From an uncultured Desulfuromonas sp. (lineage in GTDB: Bacteria > Desulfobacterota > Desulfuromonadia > Desulfuromonadales > Trichloromonadaceae), in contig CALJLX010000652.1 of the NCBI GenBank assembly GCA_937982495.1, positions 1 through 7,063 of the forward strand: a DNA stretch of 7,063 bases. The letters are read 5' to 3'. Of the stretch, positions 1-7,063 are shown in pieces. The stretch's first letter is position 1, and every line of letters begins with the position of its first letter. The translations under genes and the position numbers were made by a program. The notes under the pieces are model-generated. The model searched no databases. It saw only the letters and a list, made by a program, of their open reading frames with translations, and was not told the DNA's origin.

Positions 1-3657
<3,657 letters not shown>

Positions 3658-3668
3658 CCCCGGCCTCT

Positions 3669-3700
3669 ACCGGTTTCCGGCCATGTGGGCGGAAACCGGT
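3669..3700 (+). promoter_or_regulatory. Intercistronic hairpin between rpoB and rpoC (possible leaky terminator or mRNA processing/stability element)
   Basis: ACCGGTTTCCG (3669-3679) and its exact reverse complement CGGAAACCGGT (3690-3700) form an 11-bp perfect stem. A G-G mismatch or bulge and two further C-G pairs (3681-3682 with 3687-3688) close a four-base ATGT loop. The stem starts 12 nt after the rpoB stop codon. Downstream is only a short T run (TTTT at 3703-3706) interrupted by G, so this is not a strong intrinsic terminator. Because rpoC must be transcribed with rpoB, full termination is unlikely. A partial terminator, an RNase III or RNase E processing point, or a 3'-end stabiliser for rpoB mRNA are all possible. 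The structure is read directly from the sequence; the function is inferred. Confidence 0.6.
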
Positions 3701-3744
3701 GATTTTGTCGGGTGCAGCTCAGCTTAAACCAACCACCATCCCAT

Positions 3745-3751
3745 AAGGAGG
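3745..3751 (+). promoter_or_regulatory. Ribosome binding site of rpoC
   Basis: AAGGAGG is a near-complete match to the anti-Shine-Dalgarno sequence and lies 7 nt before the TTG at 3759. It decides the start. An ATG at 3752 directly abuts this motif in another frame and is too close to be used, while the TTG frame has an in-frame TAA at 3744-3746 and no other start codon between them. The strong site probably compensates for the weaker TTG initiator. Confidence 0.9.
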
Positions 3752-3758
3752 ATGCGTT

Positions 3759-6700
3759 TTGGAAGATATCTTCAGTCTATTCGAGCGGCCGAAGGATCCC
3801 CTCAACTTCAACGCGATCCGGCTTTCCCTGGCGTCGCCGGAGAAGATCCGCGAACGCTCCTTTGGCGAAGTCAAGAAGCCGGAGACGATCAACTACCGGA
3901 CCTTCAAGCCGGAGCGGGACGGCCTGTTCTGTGCCAAGATCTTCGGTCCGACCAAAGACTACGAGTGTAACTGCGGTAAATACAAGCGCATGAAGCACCG
4001 CGGCATCGTCTGCGAGAAGTGCGGTGTCGAGGTCATCCCCAGCAAAGTGCGCCGCGAGCGTCTGGGCCATATCGATCTGGCCTGCCCGGTCGCCCATATC
4101 TGGTTTCTGAAATCCCTCCCTTCGCGGATTTCGACCCTGCTCGACCTGACCCTGAAAGAGGTCGAGCGCATCCTCTATTTCGAGGCCTATATCGTTCTCG
4201 ACAAGGGGGATACGCCTCTGGAGGCGGGGCAGATTCTCAGCGAGGAGAAGTACCGCGAAACCATGGACGAGTTCGCCGGTCAGTTTACCGCCGGCATGGG
4301 CGCCGAGGCGATCCGCGATCTGCTCGAAGCCATCGGTCTCGATGAGCTTTCCGAGCAGTTACGCGGCGAGATGCGGGACGCCACCAGCGAGGCCAAGCGC
4401 AAGAAGCTCTCCAAGCGGCTCAAGGTCGTCGAAGCCTTCAAGCAGAGCGGGAATCGCCCCGAGTGGATGATCCTCGAAACTATTCCGGTCCTTCCCCCCG
4501 AACTGCGCCCGCTGGTGCCGCTGGATGGCGGCCGTTTCGCCACTTCCGACCTGAACGACCTCTATCGCCGGGTCATCAACCGCAACAACCATCTCAAGCG
4601 CTTGATGGAGCTGCGTGCGCCGGAAGTCATCATCCGCAACGAAAAGCGCATGCTGCAGGAGTCGGTGGACGCTCTCTTCGACAACGGCCGGCGCGGTCGG
4701 GCCATCACCGGCCCCAACAAACGCCCCCTGAAGTCGCTCTCCGACATGCTCAAGGGCAAGGGCGGCCGTTTCCGGCAGAATCTGCTGGGTAAGCGCGTCG
4801 ATTATTCGGGACGTTCGGTCATCGTCGTCGGTCCCGAGCTCAAGCTGCACCAGTGCGGTCTTCCGAAGAAAATGGCCCTCGAACTCTTCAAACCCTTCAT
4901 CTACAACAAGCTGGAGGAACGGGGTTACTGCACCACCATCAAGAGCGCCAAAAAGATGGTGGAGAAGGAAAAGCCGGAGGTCTGGGATGTGCTGGAGGAG
5001 GTCATCAAGGAACATCCGGTGATGCTCAACCGCGCCCCGACCCTGCCCCGCCTCGGCATTCAGGCCTTCGAGCCGGTGCTGATCGAGGGCAAGGCCATCC
5101 AGCTGCATCCGCTGGTCTGTACCGCCTTCAACGCCGACTTCGACGGCGACCAAATGGCGGTGCACCTGCCCCTTTCCATCGAGAGCCAGATCGAGGCGCG
5201 GGTGCTGATGATGTCGACCAACAACATCCTCTCCCCGGCCAACGGCAAGCCGATCATCGTTCCTTCCCAGGATATGGTCCTGGGACTCTACTACATGACC
5301 CGCGACCGCGCCTTCGTCAAGGGGGAGAACAAGGTTTTCTCCTCTCCCGACGAGTTGCGCATGGCCTACGATTCCGGCGAGGCCGACCTGCAGGCCAAGG
5401 TCAAGGTGCGCATGGTGGTCGAGCAGGGTGGGGCGCCGACGCTGGTGGAGAGTACCGTCGGCCGGGTGCTGCTGCGGGAGATCGTGCCCGACGTCATTCC
5501 CTTCTCCTCCATCAATCGGGTGATGGGCAAAAAGCAGGTTGCCGAACTGATCGACGTGGCTTTCCGCCTGGCCGGCAACAAGGAGACGGTTATCCTCGCC
5601 GATCGCCTCAAGGAGACCGGTTACCGCTTCTCGACCCTTGCCGGGGTTTCCATCTGCCTGGACGACATGGTCATCCCGACCACCAAGCAGAAGTACATCG
5701 ATGCCGCCGTCGATGAGGTGCGGGAGATCCAGCAGCAGTACACCGAAGGTCTGATTACCGACGGCGAGCGTTACAACAAGGTCATCGACATCTGGGCCAA
5801 GTGTACCGAGGACATCGCCCAGACCATGCTCAGTAACCTTTCCGTCGATGTCCTGACCAACGCGGAGACCGGGGAACAGGTCAAGGTCCCCTCCTTCAAC
5901 GCCATTCATATGATGGCCGACTCGGGGGCCCGCGGCAGTGCCCAGCAGATCCGGCAGCTGGCCGGCATGCGCGGCCTGATGGCCAAGCCTTCCGGGGAGA
6001 TCATCGAAACGCCGATCACCGCCAACTTCCGCGAGGGACTGACGGTGCTCCAATACTTCATCTCGACCCACGGTGCCCGTAAGGGCTTGGCCGATACCGC
6101 GCTCAAGACCGCCAACTCCGGTTATCTGACCCGGCGTCTGGTGGACGTGGCCCAGGATGCCATCATCACCGAACAGGACTGCGGTACTTTCGACGGCATC
6201 CTCGTCTCTTCCCTCACCGAGGGGGGGGAGGTCATCGAGCATCTCGGTGACCGGATTCTGGGACGGACCGCGCTGGAGGATGTCCTCGATCCGGTGACAT
6301 CCGAGGTCCTGGTCGAAGCCAACCAGGCGATCGATGAAGCCCTGGTGGATAAGATCGAGAACGCCGGTATCGAAAGGTTACGCATCCGTTCGGTTCTCAC
6401 CTGTCAGAGTCGGCGCGGCATCTGCGCCGCCTGTTACGGTCGTGACCTGGCGCGCGGACATCTGGTCAACCTCGGCGAGGCGGTCGGCGTCATTGCCGCC
6501 CAGTCCATCGGCGAGCCGGGAACCCAGTTGACCATGCGGACCTTCCATATCGGCGGTACCGCATCCCGCCGCGCCGAGCAGACCTCCCTCGAAGCTCGCT
6601 TCGACGGCGTCCTGCGCTACATCAACCTGAACACCGTCATCGACAAATTCGGCCATCACGTCGTCATGAACCGTAACGGCGAGATCGCGGTCGTCGACGA

Positions 6701-7063
6701 AACCGGACGGGAGCGGGAGCGTTACGGCGTCGTCTACGGCGCGCGGCTGCGCGTCGCCCCCGAAGGAGAAGTCAGGGCGGGCTCCCTGCTTGCCGAATGG
6801 GACCCCTACACCATGCCGATACTCACCGAGATCCCCGGTCGGGTCCGCTTCGGCGACATTCTAGAGAATGTCACCATGGAAGAACAACTCGACGACGTCA
6901 CCGGCCTGACCCGGAAGGTCATTGTCGAGACCAAGGGGGCGGACAAACGACCGCGCATCACCCTCAAGGACGAAGAGGGAAAAACCGCCAAACTGCCCAA
7001 CGGTGCCGCCGCCCGCTATATGCTGCCGGTGGGGGCGAACATCGTGGTCGCCGAGGATGACAT
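3759..7063 (+). CDS. rpoC: DNA-directed RNA polymerase subunit beta' (3'-truncated by the window edge)
   Basis: Beta' subunit, which carries the catalytic centre of RNA polymerase. 1101 complete codons are present with no stop; the remainder (family length about 1400) lies to the right. The TTG start is supported by the Shine-Dalgarno at 3745-3751, an in-frame TAA just upstream and the recalled family N-terminus MEDIF. Numbering equals E. coli's through residue 464. Visible elements: N-terminal zinc site C70/C72/C85/C88; lid LVPLDGGRFA; sigma-binding clamp helices with R275 (about 265-309); rudder; R425 and P427; Mg-binding NADFDGD at 458-464 (D460/D462/D464); F-loop region about 735-750; bridge helix about 763-798 (F767, Y789); second zinc site C808/C882/C889/C892; and the trigger-loop first half with M926, R927 and H930 (E. 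coli M932/R933/H936). From about residue 937 to the edge the sequence aligns with the proteobacterial SI3 insertion. Residue 430 is Pro where homologues I recall have His. It is probably co-transcribed with rpoB. Confidence 0.99.
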   Translation, partial: MEDIFSLFERPKDPLNFNAIRLSLASPEKIRERSFGEVKKPETINYRTFKPERDGLFCAKIFGPTKDYECNCGKYKRMKHRGIVCEKCGVEVIPSKVRRERLGHIDLACPVAHIWFLKSLPSRISTLLDLTLKEVERILYFEAYIVLDKGDTPLEAGQILSEEKYRETMDEFAGQFTAGMGAEAIRDLLEAIGLDELSEQLRGEMRDATSEAKRKKLSKRLKVVEAFKQSGNRPEWMILETIPVLPPELRPLVPLDGGRFATSDLNDLYRRVINRNNHLKRLMELRAPEVIIRNEKRMLQESVDALFDNGRRGRAITGPNKRPLKSLSDMLKGKGGRFRQNLLGKRVDYSGRSVIVVGPELKLHQCGLPKKMALELFKPFIYNKLEERGYCTTIKSAKKMVEKEKPEVWDVLEEVIKEHPVMLNRAPTLPRLGIQAFEPVLIEGKAIQLHPLVCTAFNADFDGDQMAVHLPLSIESQIEARVLMMSTNNILSPANGKPIIVPSQDMVLGLYYMTRDRAFVKGENKVFSSPDELRMAYDSGEADLQAKVKVRMVVEQGGAPTLVESTVGRVLLREIVPDVIPFSSINRVMGKKQVAELIDVAFRLAGNKETVILADRLKETGYRFSTLAGVSICLDDMVIPTTKQKYIDAAVDEVREIQQQYTEGLITDGERYNKVIDIWAKCTEDIAQTMLSNLSVDVLTNAETGEQVKVPSFNAIHMMADSGARGSAQQIRQLAGMRGLMAKPSGEIIETPITANFREGLTVLQYFISTHGARKGLADTALKTANSGYLTRRLVDVAQDAIITEQDCGTFDGILVSSLTEGGEVIEHLGDRILGRTALEDVLDPVTSEVLVEANQAIDEALVDKIENAGIERLRIRSVLTCQSRRGICAACYGRDLARGHLVNLGEAVGVIAAQSIGEPGTQLTMRTFHIGGTASRRAEQTSLEARFDGVLRYINLNTVIDKFGHHVVMNRNGEIAVVDETGRERERYGVVYGARLRVAPEGEVRAGSLLAEWDPYTMPILTEIPGRVRFGDILENVTMEEQLDDVTGLTRKVIVETKGADKRPRITLKDEEGKTAKLPNGAAARYMLPVGANIVVAEDD
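5130..5150 (+). other. Catalytic Mg2+-binding loop (NADFDGD) of rpoC
   Basis: Codons 458-464 of rpoC encode Asn-Ala-Asp-Phe-Asp-Gly-Asp, the universal signature of multisubunit RNA polymerases. The three aspartates (codons at 5136, 5142 and 5148; residues 460, 462 and 464) hold the catalytic Mg2+ ion used for nucleotide addition and for transcript cleavage. The motif is intact, as is R425 (5031-5033) upstream, so this copy appears to encode an active enzyme. Confidence 0.97.

Noticed and set aside
3669..3706. Strong rho-independent terminator ending rpoB transcription
   Set aside because: The hairpin is real, but the T run is only four bases and interrupted, and rpoC follows with no visible promoter in the short gap.
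3752..3970. Small open frame starting at the ATG that abuts the rpoC Shine-Dalgarno
   Set aside because: There is zero spacing to the ribosome site, it is out of frame with rpoC, and its product is a shifted reading of the conserved beta' N-terminus.
4359..6242. 627-codon minus-strand open frame, the longest unclaimed frame in the window
   Set aside because: It lies wholly opposite rpoC in exact codon register, is open only because rpoC avoids TTA, CTA and TCA, and its translation has no recognisable domain.

Overview
This window is a piece of the bacterial RNA polymerase operon. It holds the 3' nine-tenths of rpoB (beta subunit) and the 5' three-quarters or so of rpoC (beta' subunit), both on the + strand. 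A 101-nt intercistronic gap (3658-3758) separates them. rpoB enters already open at base 1, at a codon equivalent to about E. coli beta residue 145. rpoC starts at a TTG at 3759 and runs off the right edge inside the proteobacterial trigger-loop insertion (SI3).

Both proteins read, from memory of homologues, most like Desulfuromonadota (Geobacter / Desulfuromonas / Pelobacter group). The beta C-terminus (LCLDVELLEEED), the beta' N-terminus (MEDIF...) and long conserved blocks in between match that group better than E. coli. Beta has the proteobacterial-type SI2 region, about 20 residues longer than in E. coli, and beta' has SI3. The DNA is GC-rich, with strong C/G preference at third codon positions. 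That preference also explains the many overlapping open frames, including a very long antisense one.

Layout: 1-3657 rpoB; 3658-3758 gap with an 11-bp perfect hairpin (3669-3700) and a strong Shine-Dalgarno (3745-3751); 3759-7063 rpoC. The two subunits together form the catalytic core of RNA polymerase: beta supplies the rifampicin pocket, flap and NTP-contacting lysines, and beta' supplies the Mg-binding aspartates, bridge helix, trigger loop and clamp. Every catalytic and zinc-binding residue I checked is present. One near-invariant active-site-proximal position differs: beta' position 430 is Pro instead of His.

I found no mobile element, CRISPR array, RNA gene or accessory system. This is a core housekeeping region. 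The points worth a second look are modest: the His430Pro change, the intercistronic hairpin, the TTG start with a decoy ATG, a G8 tract, a small palindrome and the antisense open frame.
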